A stretch of DNA of 64,000 nt. Source: Streptomyces sp. M92 (GTDB taxonomy: Bacteria > Actinomycetota > Actinomycetes > Streptomycetales > Streptomycetaceae). Under the pieces are notes generated by a model that was given only the letters and a program-made list of their open reading frames with translations, was not told the DNA's origin and did no database searches. Location: assembly GCF_028473745.1 (NCBI RefSeq), contig NZ_CP101137.1:3968001-4032000 (forward strand). The letters run 5' to 3'. Shown piece by piece: positions 55,379 through 63,547 of the stretch (position 1 is its first letter; each line of letters opens with the position of its first letter). The position numbers and the translations under genes were made by a program.

Positions 55379-57559
55379 ATGACGCAACAGCCCTTCGAAC
55401 TCCCGCACTTCTACCTGCCGCATCCCGCGCGGCTGAACCGGCATCTCGACGAGGCCCGTTCCCACTCGACCGCGTGGGCGCGCGAGATGGGCATGCTGGA
55501 GGGCTCCGGGGTCTGGGACCAGGCCGACCTCGACGCACACGACTACGGCCTGCTCTGCGCCTACACCCACCCCGACTGCGACGGACCCGCGCTCTCCCTG
55601 ATCACCGACTGGTACGTGTGGGTCTTCTTCTTCGACGACCACTTCCTGGAAAAGTTCAAGCGCAGCCAGGACCGCGTCGGCGGCAAGGCCCACCTGGACC
55701 GGCTGCCCCTGTTCATGCCCCTCGACCCGGACACGGCGATGCCCGAGCCGGAGAACCCGGTCGAGGCCGGCCTCGCGGACCTGTGGAGGCGCACGGTGCC
55801 GGCCATGTCGGCCGACTGGCGCCGCCGCTTCGCCGTGGCCACCGAGCACCTGCTCAACGAGTCCCTGTGGGAGCTGTCCAACATCAACGAGGGGCGGATC
55901 GCCAACCCCGTCGAGTACATCGAGATGCGCCGCAAGGTCGGCGGCGCCCCCTGGTCGGCCGGGCTCGTGGAGTACGCGACCGCCGAGGTGCCCGCCGCCG
56001 TCGCGGGCACCCGGCCGCTCAGGGTGCTCATGGAGACCTTCTCCGACGCGGTGCACCTGCGCAACGACCTCTTCTCCTACCAGCGGGAGGTCGAGGACGA
56101 GGGCGAGCTGAGCAACGGTGTGCTGGTGCTGGAGACCTTCTTCGACTGCACCACCCAGGAGGCCGCCGAGCTGGTCAACGACGTCCTCACCTCCCGGCTG
56201 CACCAGTTCGAGCACACGGCGTTCACCGAAGTGCCCGCCGTGGCCCTGGAGAACGGGCTGACCCCCGCCGAGACCGCCGCCGTCGGGGCGTACGCGAAGG
56301 GCCTCCAGGACTGGCAGTCGGGCGGCCACGAATGGCACATGCGCTCCAGCCGGTACATGAACGAGGGTGCCCGGTCCGGCGCACCCTGGGAGTCGCTCAC
56401 CGGCCCCGGCACCTCCGCCGCGGACGTCGGCGCGCTGCTCGCCCGGGCCGCCGCCGAGCGGTCCCGCCCCTTCACCCACGTGCCCTTCCAGAAGGTCGGC
56501 CCGTCGGTCATCCCCGACATCCGCATGCCGTACCCGCTGGAGCTGAGCCCCGCCCTGGAGGGCGCCCGGCAGCATCTGTTCGAGTGGTCGCAGGCGATCG
56601 GCTTCCTCAGCGAGGGCGTATGGGACGAGGACAAGCTCGCCAGCTGCGACCTCCCGCTGTGTGCGGCCGGCCTCGACCCGGACGCCACCCAGGAGCAGTT
56701 GAACCTCGCCTCCGGCTGGCTCGCCTTCGGCACCTACGGCGACGACTACTACCCGCTGGTGTACGGCCACCGGCGCGACCTGGCCGCCGCCCGGCTGACC
56801 ACCGCCCGCCTGTCCGCCTGCATGCCCCTCGACGGTGAGCCGGTCCCGCCGCCGGCCAACGCCATGGAACGCTCCCTGATCGACCTGTGGGCCCGCACGA
56901 CGGCCGGCATGACGCCCGAGGAGCGGCGCCCCCTGAAGGACGCCGTCGACACCATGACCGAGGCCTGGGTGTGGGAGCTCGCCAACCAGATCCAGAACCG
57001 CGTCCCCGACCCGGTGGACTACCTGGAGATGCGGCGCGCCACCTTCGGCTCCGACCTGACCCTCGGCCTGTGCCGCGCCGGACACGGACCGGCCGTCCCG
57101 CCCGACGTCTACCGCAGTGGGCCCGTGCGCTCCCTGGAGAACGCGGCGATCGACTACGCCTGCCTCCTCAACGACGTCTTCTCGTACCAGAAGGAGATCG
57201 AGTACGAGGGCGAGATCCACAACGCGGTCCTGGTCGTGCAGAACTTCTTCGGCGTCGGCTACCCGGCCGCCCTCCGCGTCGTCCAGGACCTGATGAACCA
57301 GCGCATGCGGCAGTTCGAGCACGTGGTCGCCCACGAACTGCCCGTCGTCTACGACGACTTCCAGCTGTCCGACGAGGCGCGGGAGATCATGCGGGGCTAT
57401 GTGACCGACCTGCAGAACTGGATGGCGGGCATCCTCAACTGGCACCGCAACGTTCCGCGCTACAAGGCCGAATACCTGGCCGGCCGCACCCACGGCTTCC
57501 TCCCGGACCGCGTACCTGCCGTGCCCGTCCCCAGGAGCAGCCCAGTCCTCACCCCCTGA
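55379..57559 (+). CDS. geoA: Geosmin synthase (germacradienol/geosmin bifunctional terpene cyclase)
   Basis: Bifunctional sesquiterpene cyclase of 726 residues making geosmin from farnesyl diphosphate. N-terminal half (germacradienol synthase) has the Mg site FFDDHFLE at D86 and NSE motif NDLFSYQRE near 230; C-terminal half (retro-Prins lyase to geosmin) has DDYYPLV near 455 and NDVFSYQKE near 600. Length and motif positions match S. coelicolor geosmin synthase. Geosmin gives soil its smell and attracts springtails. ATG 55379 without strong Shine-Dalgarno. Located two genes after cprB. A PDZ protein gene follows 75 bases downstream. Confidence 0.97.
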   Translation: MTQQPFELPHFYLPHPARLNRHLDEARSHSTAWAREMGMLEGSGVWDQADLDAHDYGLLCAYTHPDCDGPALSLITDWYVWVFFFDDHFLEKFKRSQDRVGGKAHLDRLPLFMPLDPDTAMPEPENPVEAGLADLWRRTVPAMSADWRRRFAVATEHLLNESLWELSNINEGRIANPVEYIEMRRKVGGAPWSAGLVEYATAEVPAAVAGTRPLRVLMETFSDAVHLRNDLFSYQREVEDEGELSNGVLVLETFFDCTTQEAAELVNDVLTSRLHQFEHTAFTEVPAVALENGLTPAETAAVGAYAKGLQDWQSGGHEWHMRSSRYMNEGARSGAPWESLTGPGTSAADVGALLARAAAERSRPFTHVPFQKVGPSVIPDIRMPYPLELSPALEGARQHLFEWSQAIGFLSEGVWDEDKLASCDLPLCAAGLDPDATQEQLNLASGWLAFGTYGDDYYPLVYGHRRDLAAARLTTARLSACMPLDGEPVPPPANAMERSLIDLWARTTAGMTPEERRPLKDAVDTMTEAWVWELANQIQNRVPDPVDYLEMRRATFGSDLTLGLCRAGHGPAVPPDVYRSGPVRSLENAAIDYACLLNDVFSYQKEIEYEGEIHNAVLVVQNFFGVGYPAALRVVQDLMNQRMRQFEHVVAHELPVVYDDFQLSDEAREIMRGYVTDLQNWMAGILNWHRNVPRYKAEYLAGRTHGFLPDRVPAVPVPRSSPVLTP

Positions 57560-57634
57560 CCACCGGTCAGTCTCACTCTTTCGTGGCTCGTCACCCGCCG
57601 GTGCGCCGGGTAGATCACCTGCCGGAGGCGAACC

Positions 57635-58243
57635 ATGGAACAGGCAGCGTTGCGACCCAAGCCGATGCCCGGTCAGGATTCGGGGGCCGGCACCACGACC
57701 GACGGTGACCGGCCCCAGCCCGGCGGACACCGGCGCCGGAGGCGGCTCACCACCCTGCTGCTCGGGGTGCTGGCCGCCGCCGTCCTGCTCCTGGCCGGCG
57801 TGGGACTCGGCACGGTGGGCGCCACGGTGATCGGCATGAGCAAAGTCGCCGAACTCCGAGGGCAGGCGGGCGCGACCGGACCCGGAGCGCGGAAGCAGGC
57901 GGGGAGCCGGGCCGCCCCGGTGCAGCCGTCGGCCGGCGCGCACCCGTCCGCCTCCGTCTCCCCGGCCCCGGCCCGGGCCGCCGCGACCCTCGGCGTGGAG
58001 GCCGTGGACGACGAGAAGCCGGGCGCGCTGGTCGTCGCCGTCCACGTGCCGGGCCCCGGGTACGCGGCCGGACTGGTCAGGGGCGACGTGCTCCTCGCCT
58101 TCGGTGAGACCCGTATCGACTCGGCGGCCGATCTCGCCGAGGCCGTGGCCGGTGCCCGGCCGGGCAAGGCGGTCAAGGTCACGGTCCGCCACGAGAGCGG
58201 CGGCTACCAGCAGTTGACGGCGGTACCGGGCGTCGTCACCTGA
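57635..58243 (+). CDS. Single-pass membrane protein with PDZ domain
   Basis: Protein of 202 residues. Cytoplasmic basic stretch (GGHRRRRRL), one transmembrane helix (TLLLGVLAAAVLLLAGVGLG, about 40-60), an Ala/Pro/Ser-rich linker and a C-terminal PDZ domain (about 118-200; GALVVAVHVPGPGYAAGLVRG, SAADLAEAVAGARPGK). There is no protease domain, so it is a lone PDZ module exposed outside the membrane, perhaps presenting the C termini of other proteins. ATG 57635 with GGAGG six bases upstream. Convergent with the phosphoesterase gene. Confidence 0.82.
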   Translation: MEQAALRPKPMPGQDSGAGTTTDGDRPQPGGHRRRRRLTTLLLGVLAAAVLLLAGVGLGTVGATVIGMSKVAELRGQAGATGPGARKQAGSRAAPVQPSAGAHPSASVSPAPARAAATLGVEAVDDEKPGALVVAVHVPGPGYAAGLVRGDVLLAFGETRIDSAADLAEAVAGARPGKAVKVTVRHESGGYQQLTAVPGVVT

Positions 58244-58253
58244 CCCCGCGCCG

Positions 58254-59009
58254 TCACGCGACCGTACGGAAGTGGCTGGTGAGCCGCCCGGTGTCGTCCA
58301 GCACGTGGTAGGCCAGCCCGACCGGAGCGTCCCGGTCCGCGATCTCGTCGCCCTCCCAGGGCAGCCGCAGGGTCCACGTCACCCCGGGCCCGACCATCAG
58401 GGGCCGCCCGGCGAACACCGTCGCGGCGGGCGTGTGGGCGTGCCCCGTGATCAGGCCGGCCACCTCCGGGCGGCGTTCCAGCAGCGCCGCGAGGCGCTCG
58501 GGACGGCGCAAGGGGTAGGAGTCCGGCAGGGGGTGGTGCAGGGGCGCGGGCGGGTGGTGGAAGGCGAGGACGACCGGGCGGTCGCCGCCGAGTCCGTCGA
58601 GGGCGGACTCGATCCAGCCGTACGTCTCCTCGTCCAGCTCCCCCTCGTCACTGCCCGGGACGCTCGAGTCGCACATCAGCACCGCACCACCGTCGAAGAC
58701 GTGCGCGCCGTTGACCGGACCGTCGGCGGCGGGCCGGGCCAGCAGGGCCTTGCGGTAGGGCGCGCGGCTGTCGTGGTTGCCGGGGCAGGTGAGCACGGGA
58801 AACGGCGCGTCGCCGTCCCGCAGCCCGAGGATGCGGGCGGCCTCCTCGTACTCCGCCTCCGTGCCGTGGTCCGCGATGTCCCCGGTCACGAGCAGGGCGT
58901 CCACCCGCCCCGGCAGTTCCCACAGCCGGTCGCGCACCCGCTCGGCGCGCGCGGTGGCCCGCGCGCTCCCGTCGAGGTGCAGGTCGCTGATGTGCGCGAG
59001 TACGAGCAC
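58254..59009 (-). CDS. Calcineurin-like metallophosphoesterase
   Basis: Phosphoesterase of 251 residues. Metal-binding motifs: AHISDLHLDG (D-x-H), LLVTGDIADHG (G-D), TCPGNHDSR (G-N-H-D/E), VVLAFHHPP and GLITGHAHTPA (G-H-x-H). The class hydrolyses phosphodiesters such as cyclic nucleotides (CpdA-type) or lipid phosphates; the substrate is not readable. GTG 59009 is chosen since AAGGAGG lies 8-14 bases upstream; the longer reading frame from 59066 is not needed. Convergent with the PDZ gene and divergent from the M24 peptidase. Confidence 0.88.
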   Translation of the reverse strand: MLVLAHISDLHLDGSARATARAERVRDRLWELPGRVDALLVTGDIADHGTEAEYEEAARILGLRDGDAPFPVLTCPGNHDSRAPYRKALLARPAADGPVNGAHVFDGGAVLMCDSSVPGSDEGELDEETYGWIESALDGLGGDRPVVLAFHHPPAPLHHPLPDSYPLRRPERLAALLERRPEVAGLITGHAHTPAATVFAGRPLMVGPGVTWTLRLPWEGDEIADRDAPVGLAYHVLDDTGRLTSHFRTVA

Positions 59010-59194
59010 GGTTCCGGCCTCCTTGGGGCGCTCGGACACCGGGCCCCGTAGACGTCGCTGACGCATCTAATGCTTAGGCCGAATCTAACCATTACCCACG
59101 ACGGCTGATCAATGGCAATCCGCTCGCGCCGCCCCCTCGCTGCGGGCAGGATGCTGCTCGTAGTCCCTTCACCCACGTTGCCCAGGAGGCCCGG

Positions 59195-60325
59195 ATGACC
59201 GGCAGCGCGCCCGCTGCTCCCTTCACCGCCGACGACTACCGGGCCCGCATGGAGCGCGCCGCGCGGGCGGCCGCCGACGCCGGGCTGGCGGGGCTGCTGG
59301 TGGCACCGGGACCGGACCTCGTGTGGCTCACCGGGTACGCCCCCACCGCGGCCACCGAACGGCTCACCCTGCTCGTCCTGGCACCCGGCCGCGATCCGGT
59401 CCTCGTCGTTCCGACGCTGGAGGCCCCCGACGCCGAGAAGGCCGCCGGAGCGCCCGCCCTGGCCCTGCGCGACTGGACCGACGGCAAGGACCCCTACGCC
59501 GCCACCGCGGCCCTCCTCGACGGCGCCGGCCGGTTCGGCATCAGCGACAACGCCTGGGCGATGCACCTGCTGGCCCTCCAGCGGGCACTGCCCGGCACCT
59601 CGTACGCCTCGCTCACCGAGGCGCTGCCCATGCTGCGCGCCGTCAAGGACGCGGCCGAGCTGGCACTCCTGACGGCGGCGGGCGCGGCCGCGGACGCCGC
59701 CTTCGAGGAGATCCGGAAGGTGCGCTTCGGTGGGCGCCGGGAGTCCGACGTCGCCGCCGACCTCGCGGACCTGCTGCGGCGCTTCGGCCACTCCCAGGTC
59801 GACTTCACCATCGTCGCCTCCGGCCCGAACGGCGCCAACCCGCACCACGAAGTCGGCGACCGCGTCATCGGCGACGGCGACATGGTCGTCCTCGACTTCG
59901 GCGGCCTGAAGGACGGCTACGGCTCCGACACCTCCCGCACCGTCCACGTGGGCGAGCCCACGGACGAGGAGCGGCGGGTGCACGACCTCGTCCGCGAGGC
60001 CCAGGAGGCCGGTTTCCGGGCGGTGCGGCCCGGCGTCGCCTGCCAGGAGGTCGACCGGGCCGCCCGCGCGGTCATCGCCGGCGCCGGGTACGGCGAGTAC
60101 TTCATCCACCGCACCGGCCACGGCATCGGCGTCACCACGCACGAGCCGCCGTACATGATCGAGGGCGAGGAGCAGCCCCTGGTCCCCGGCATGTGCTTCT
60201 CCGTCGAGCCCGGCGTCTACCTCCCCGGCCGGTTCGGGGTACGCATCGAGGACATCGTCACGGTCACCGAGGACGGCGGCCGGCGCCTCAACGACACCAC
60301 CCGGGAGCTGGTCGTGGTGGACTGA
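59195..60325 (+). CDS. M24-family metallopeptidase, Xaa-Pro aminopeptidase-like
   Basis: Protein of 376 residues with a creatinase-like N-terminal domain (about 1-150) and the M24 pita-bread domain. Metal ligands: Asp in VVLDFGGLKDG, Asp in GSDTSRTVHV, His in RTGHGIGV, Glu in SVEPGVYLP and Glu in RIEDIVTV. Full length. Likely an aminopeptidase P-type exopeptidase or prolidase, cytoplasmic. ATG 59195 with AGGAGG upstream. The kinase-fold gene follows 78 bases downstream on the same strand. Confidence 0.9.
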   Translation: MTGSAPAAPFTADDYRARMERAARAAADAGLAGLLVAPGPDLVWLTGYAPTAATERLTLLVLAPGRDPVLVVPTLEAPDAEKAAGAPALALRDWTDGKDPYAATAALLDGAGRFGISDNAWAMHLLALQRALPGTSYASLTEALPMLRAVKDAAELALLTAAGAAADAAFEEIRKVRFGGRRESDVAADLADLLRRFGHSQVDFTIVASGPNGANPHHEVGDRVIGDGDMVVLDFGGLKDGYGSDTSRTVHVGEPTDEERRVHDLVREAQEAGFRAVRPGVACQEVDRAARAVIAGAGYGEYFIHRTGHGIGVTTHEPPYMIEGEEQPLVPGMCFSVEPGVYLPGRFGVRIEDIVTVTEDGGRRLNDTTRELVVVD

Positions 60326-60403
60326 ACGAAACGAAGACGACGGACCTCGAACGCCCAGCGGCACCAGAACGACCCGGCAGACCCGGAAGACGACGGCGCG
60401 ACC

Positions 60404-61357
60404 ATGACCCAGGCACCGACACCCACCGCGGAGACCGTCCGCCGACTGGTCCGTTCCCTGCTGGGCGAGAGCGCGGAGAACGACGTCCGGCCCGCCGCGG
60501 CCGGCACCGGGCCCGCCACCTGGTGGGTCGGCACCCGGCACGTACTGCGCCTCGCCCGCGACCGTGAGGCCGCCCTGCGGCAGCGGCGCGAACTGAGGCT
60601 GCGGGAGCTCGTCCGGGCCCACGTCTCCGTCGCGGTGCCGACCAGCGTGGCGCACGGCGAGTGGGCGCCGGGGCTGACCTACACGCTGGACGCCAAGGTG
60701 CCCGGCGGGCCCGGCGATGAGCACGACGTGTCGGCGCTGGGCGAGGCGGATCTCGCCGCGCTGCTCACCGGCCTGCGCGAGGTGCCGGTTCGCCAGGCCG
60801 AGACGATCGGTGTGCCCCGGGCCGCCCCGCGCTCGCTGGAGGCCCTGCGGGAGTCCGCCGAGCGGGTCGGCCGGCACCTCGCCGAGGCCGACGAGTTCGA
60901 CCCCGCGCGGCCGGAGCGGCTCACCCGCGCGGCGACGGTCCAGCTCGGCGTCCAGCCCGGGGCGGCGCCGGTCCTCGTGCACCACGGGCTGACCGGCGAA
61001 CACCTCCTCGTCGGTGCCGACGGCCGGGTGCGCGGCGTCCTCGGCTGGACCGACGCGGCACTCGGCGATCCGGCCGAGGACATCGCCGCCCTCGCGCGCT
61101 CGGTCGGCTCGCCCGCCGCCGTCCGCGCCGCCACCCTCGCCGGCTACGGAGCGCGGCCCTGCCTGCGCGGCCTGTGGCTGGCCCGCTGCGACACCCTCGT
61201 CCACCTCGCCGACGCCCTCGCCGGCCGTCCGTCCGCAGGGGAGCCGGCGCCCCTGCCCGTGCTGCGGACGCGGCTGCGCCGCGCCTGGGAGCCCATCCTC
61301 CTGGAACGGGTGACGGCGCTGCGCGAGGACGGCACGGACGACGGCGCGCCGGCCTGA
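60404..61357 (+). CDS. Aminoglycoside-phosphotransferase-fold protein lacking catalytic Asp residues
   Basis: Protein of 317 residues with the APH/choline-kinase fold. The catalytic loop, usually HxDxxxxN, reads VHHGLTGEHLLV: the catalytic Asp position is Gly and the Asn is His. The DFG-equivalent, usually DW, reads VLGWTDAALGDPAEDIAAL with Gly in place of Asp. The N-lobe holds VRPAAAGTGPATWWVG and HVLRLARDRE. Without these residues phosphotransfer is doubtful; it may be a pseudokinase or bind its substrate only. Sequencing error at two separate GC codons seems unlikely. ATG 60404; no strong ribosome-binding site. Same strand as the M24 gene, possibly one transcript. Confidence 0.78.
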   Translation: MTQAPTPTAETVRRLVRSLLGESAENDVRPAAAGTGPATWWVGTRHVLRLARDREAALRQRRELRLRELVRAHVSVAVPTSVAHGEWAPGLTYTLDAKVPGGPGDEHDVSALGEADLAALLTGLREVPVRQAETIGVPRAAPRSLEALRESAERVGRHLAEADEFDPARPERLTRAATVQLGVQPGAAPVLVHHGLTGEHLLVGADGRVRGVLGWTDAALGDPAEDIAALARSVGSPAAVRAATLAGYGARPCLRGLWLARCDTLVHLADALAGRPSAGEPAPLPVLRTRLRRAWEPILLERVTALREDGTDDGAPA

Positions 61358-61606
61358 GCGCACCCGTGCCATGACCCCGGCGCCCGAGCCGCCCCCGGCG
61401 ACCCGGCACGGGCACCGCTCCGTCCCTCCCGCTCGGTCCCCACGCCGATCGTCGCGTTGGATGGGCGTCCGGTGGCGACATGGCGTCTGGTTCATCGCTC
61501 CGGCGTGCGCGGTCGGTCGCCCCCGCGGCCTCGTGCCGGGCTACGGGTGTCGCTCCGTCACTCCCGCACGGACACCACGCCGCTCTCCCACTCCCGCAGA
61601 GTCCCG
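61358..61606. other. 249-base region between the kinase-fold gene and treZ
   Basis: Convergent intergenic space with no gene and no clear hairpin. The end of treZ is at 61607. Some short CTCCCGCACGG-like repeats occur. Confidence 0.5.
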
Positions 61607-63352
61607 TCACTCCTGCACGAGCACCACGCTCGACTCCCCCGGCACCCGCAGCATGCCGTCCGCCCCCGGTGCCTGAACCGGCTCCCACGCGGCGAGCACC
61701 CGCGCGGGCCGGCCGCCCAGCGGAATCGCCGCCGGTTCGGCGCCGAGGTTGACGACCACCCGGATGTCACCGCGCCGGAAGGCCAGCCAGCGCGCCCGGC
61801 CGTCGTACGCCACCCTGGTGTCGCCGAGGTCGGGATCGGTCAGGTCCGGCTGCTCGCCGCGCAGGGTGATCAGTCGCCGGTACCAGTCCAGTACGCGCGC
61901 GTGCGGCTCGCGTTCCGGCTCGGACCAGTCGAGGCAGGAGCGCTCCCGCGTCGCCGGGTCCTGCGGGTCGGGCACGTCCTCCGCCTTCCAGCCGTGCGCG
62001 GCGAACTCCCGCCGCCTGCCGCCCCGCACCGCCTCGGCGAGCTCCGGGTCGGTGTGGTCGGTGAAGAACTGCCAGGGGGTGCCCGCCGCCCACTCCTCGC
62101 CCATGAACAGCATCGGCGTGAACGGCGCCGTCAGGGTCAGCGTGGCCGCGCAGGCGGCCAGGCCGGGGGAGACCAGTGAGGCGAGGCGGTCGCCCCGGGC
62201 GCGGTTGCCCACCTGGTCGTGGGTCTGGCTGTAGCCGGTCAGCCGGTGCGCGGCGACCCTGGCCCGGTCCAGCGGGCGTCCGTGGCAGCGGCCACGGAAA
62301 CTGGAGTAGGTGCCGTCGTGGAAGTAGCCCCGGGTCAGTGTCTTGGCGAGCGCCCCGAGCGGATCGGGCGCGAAGTCGGCGTAGTAGCCCTGCGACTCCC
62401 CGGTCAGGGCGGTGTGCAGGGCGTGGTGGAAGTCGTCGTTCCACTGCGCGTGCACGCCGAGACCGCCCTCCGCGCGCGGGGTGATGATCCGCGGGTCGTT
62501 GAGGTCGGACTCGGCGATGAGGAACAGGGGACGCTCCAGGTCGGCGGCGAGGCCGTCCACCGCCGTCGACAGCTCCTCCAGGAAGTGGCACGCGCGCGTG
62601 TCGGCCAGGGCGTGCACCGCGTCCAGGCGCAGCCCGTCGATCCGGTAGTCCCGCAGCCAGGCCAGCGCGCTCTCGACGAGAAAGGCCCGCACCTCGTCCG
62701 AGCCGGGTGCGTCCAGGTTGACGGCGGCGCCCCAGGGCGTGTGGTGGGTGTCGGTGAAGTACGGGCCGAAGGCGGGCAGGTAGTTGCCGGAGGGGCCCAG
62801 GTGGTTGTGCACCACGTCGAGGACCACGCCGAGACCCAGTTCGTGGGCCCGGTCGACGAACCGTTTCAGCGCCTCGGGCCCGCCGTACGGCTCGTGCACC
62901 GCCCACAGCGAGACACCCTCGTACCCCCAGCCGTGCCGGCCCGGGAACGGGCACAGCGGCATCAGCTCCACGTGGGTGACGCCCAGCGCGGCCAGATGGC
63001 CGAGCCGTCCGGCGGCGGCGTCCAGCGTGCCCTCGCGCGTGTACGTGCCCACGTGCAGCTCGTAGAGGACGGCGCCGGGCAGCGGGCGCCCCGCCCACTC
63101 GGTGCGCCACGCGTACCTCCCGTGGTCGACGACCGCGCTGAGCCCGTCCGGTCCGTCCGGCTGCCTGCGCGAGCGCGGGTCCGGCAGTACCGGCCCGTCG
63201 TCGACCGCGAAGCCGTACCGCGAGCCGTCCCGCGCCCCGGCCTCGGCGCACCACCACCCCGGCCGCTCCCCGTCGCGCTCCAACGCGCGCGTGACGCCGT
63301 CGCACTCCAGCGTCACCCGGCCGGCCTCCGGTGCCCACACCTCGAACTGCAC
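61607..63352 (-). CDS. treZ: Malto-oligosyltrehalose trehalohydrolase
   Basis: GH13 enzyme of 581 residues releasing trehalose from the end of maltooligosyltrehalose made by TreY. N-terminal CBM-like domain (MQFEVWAPEAGRVTLECDG), GH13 motifs VVLDVVHNHLGPSG (region I), DGLRLDAVHAL (II, nucleophile Asp), LIAESDLNDP (III, acid/base Glu) and SQTHDQVGN (IV, Asp). C-terminal beta domain present. Cytoplasmic; trehalose accumulates in Streptomyces spores. treY and treX are not within the window. GTG 63352 has GAAGGGGA seven bases upstream. Divergent from the DUF1707-FHA gene. Confidence 0.94.
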   Translation of the reverse strand: MQFEVWAPEAGRVTLECDGVTRALERDGERPGWWCAEAGARDGSRYGFAVDDGPVLPDPRSRRQPDGPDGLSAVVDHGRYAWRTEWAGRPLPGAVLYELHVGTYTREGTLDAAAGRLGHLAALGVTHVELMPLCPFPGRHGWGYEGVSLWAVHEPYGGPEALKRFVDRAHELGLGVVLDVVHNHLGPSGNYLPAFGPYFTDTHHTPWGAAVNLDAPGSDEVRAFLVESALAWLRDYRIDGLRLDAVHALADTRACHFLEELSTAVDGLAADLERPLFLIAESDLNDPRIITPRAEGGLGVHAQWNDDFHHALHTALTGESQGYYADFAPDPLGALAKTLTRGYFHDGTYSSFRGRCHGRPLDRARVAAHRLTGYSQTHDQVGNRARGDRLASLVSPGLAACAATLTLTAPFTPMLFMGEEWAAGTPWQFFTDHTDPELAEAVRGGRRREFAAHGWKAEDVPDPQDPATRERSCLDWSEPEREPHARVLDWYRRLITLRGEQPDLTDPDLGDTRVAYDGRARWLAFRRGDIRVVVNLGAEPAAIPLGGRPARVLAAWEPVQAPGADGMLRVPGESSVVLVQE

Positions 63353-63547
63353 GGACGGTTCCCCTTCGTCTGCTCACCGTGATGTAGCCCGTCCATGGTG
63401 CTGCAAAAGTGATCTCCGCGCTGGCGAAAACCCCCGTTGGCGACCGGTGTCGCGGGCACAGGCGCCCACGGCCGGGGCGCGCCCGCGCGCGGGGCCGCCG
63501 TTCCCGCTTTCTGGACACTCCACCTTCGCTGACCGACAATCACCTGT

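Noticed and set aside
55328..58192. 954-residue minus-strand frame opposite geosmin synthase
   Set aside because: Shadow of a high-GC coding strand; its composition (Gly, Arg, Val, His) is typical of antisense frames.
58886..61495. 869-residue minus-strand frame opposite the M24 and kinase-fold genes
   Set aside because: Antisense shadow; plus-strand genes are intact with clear motifs.
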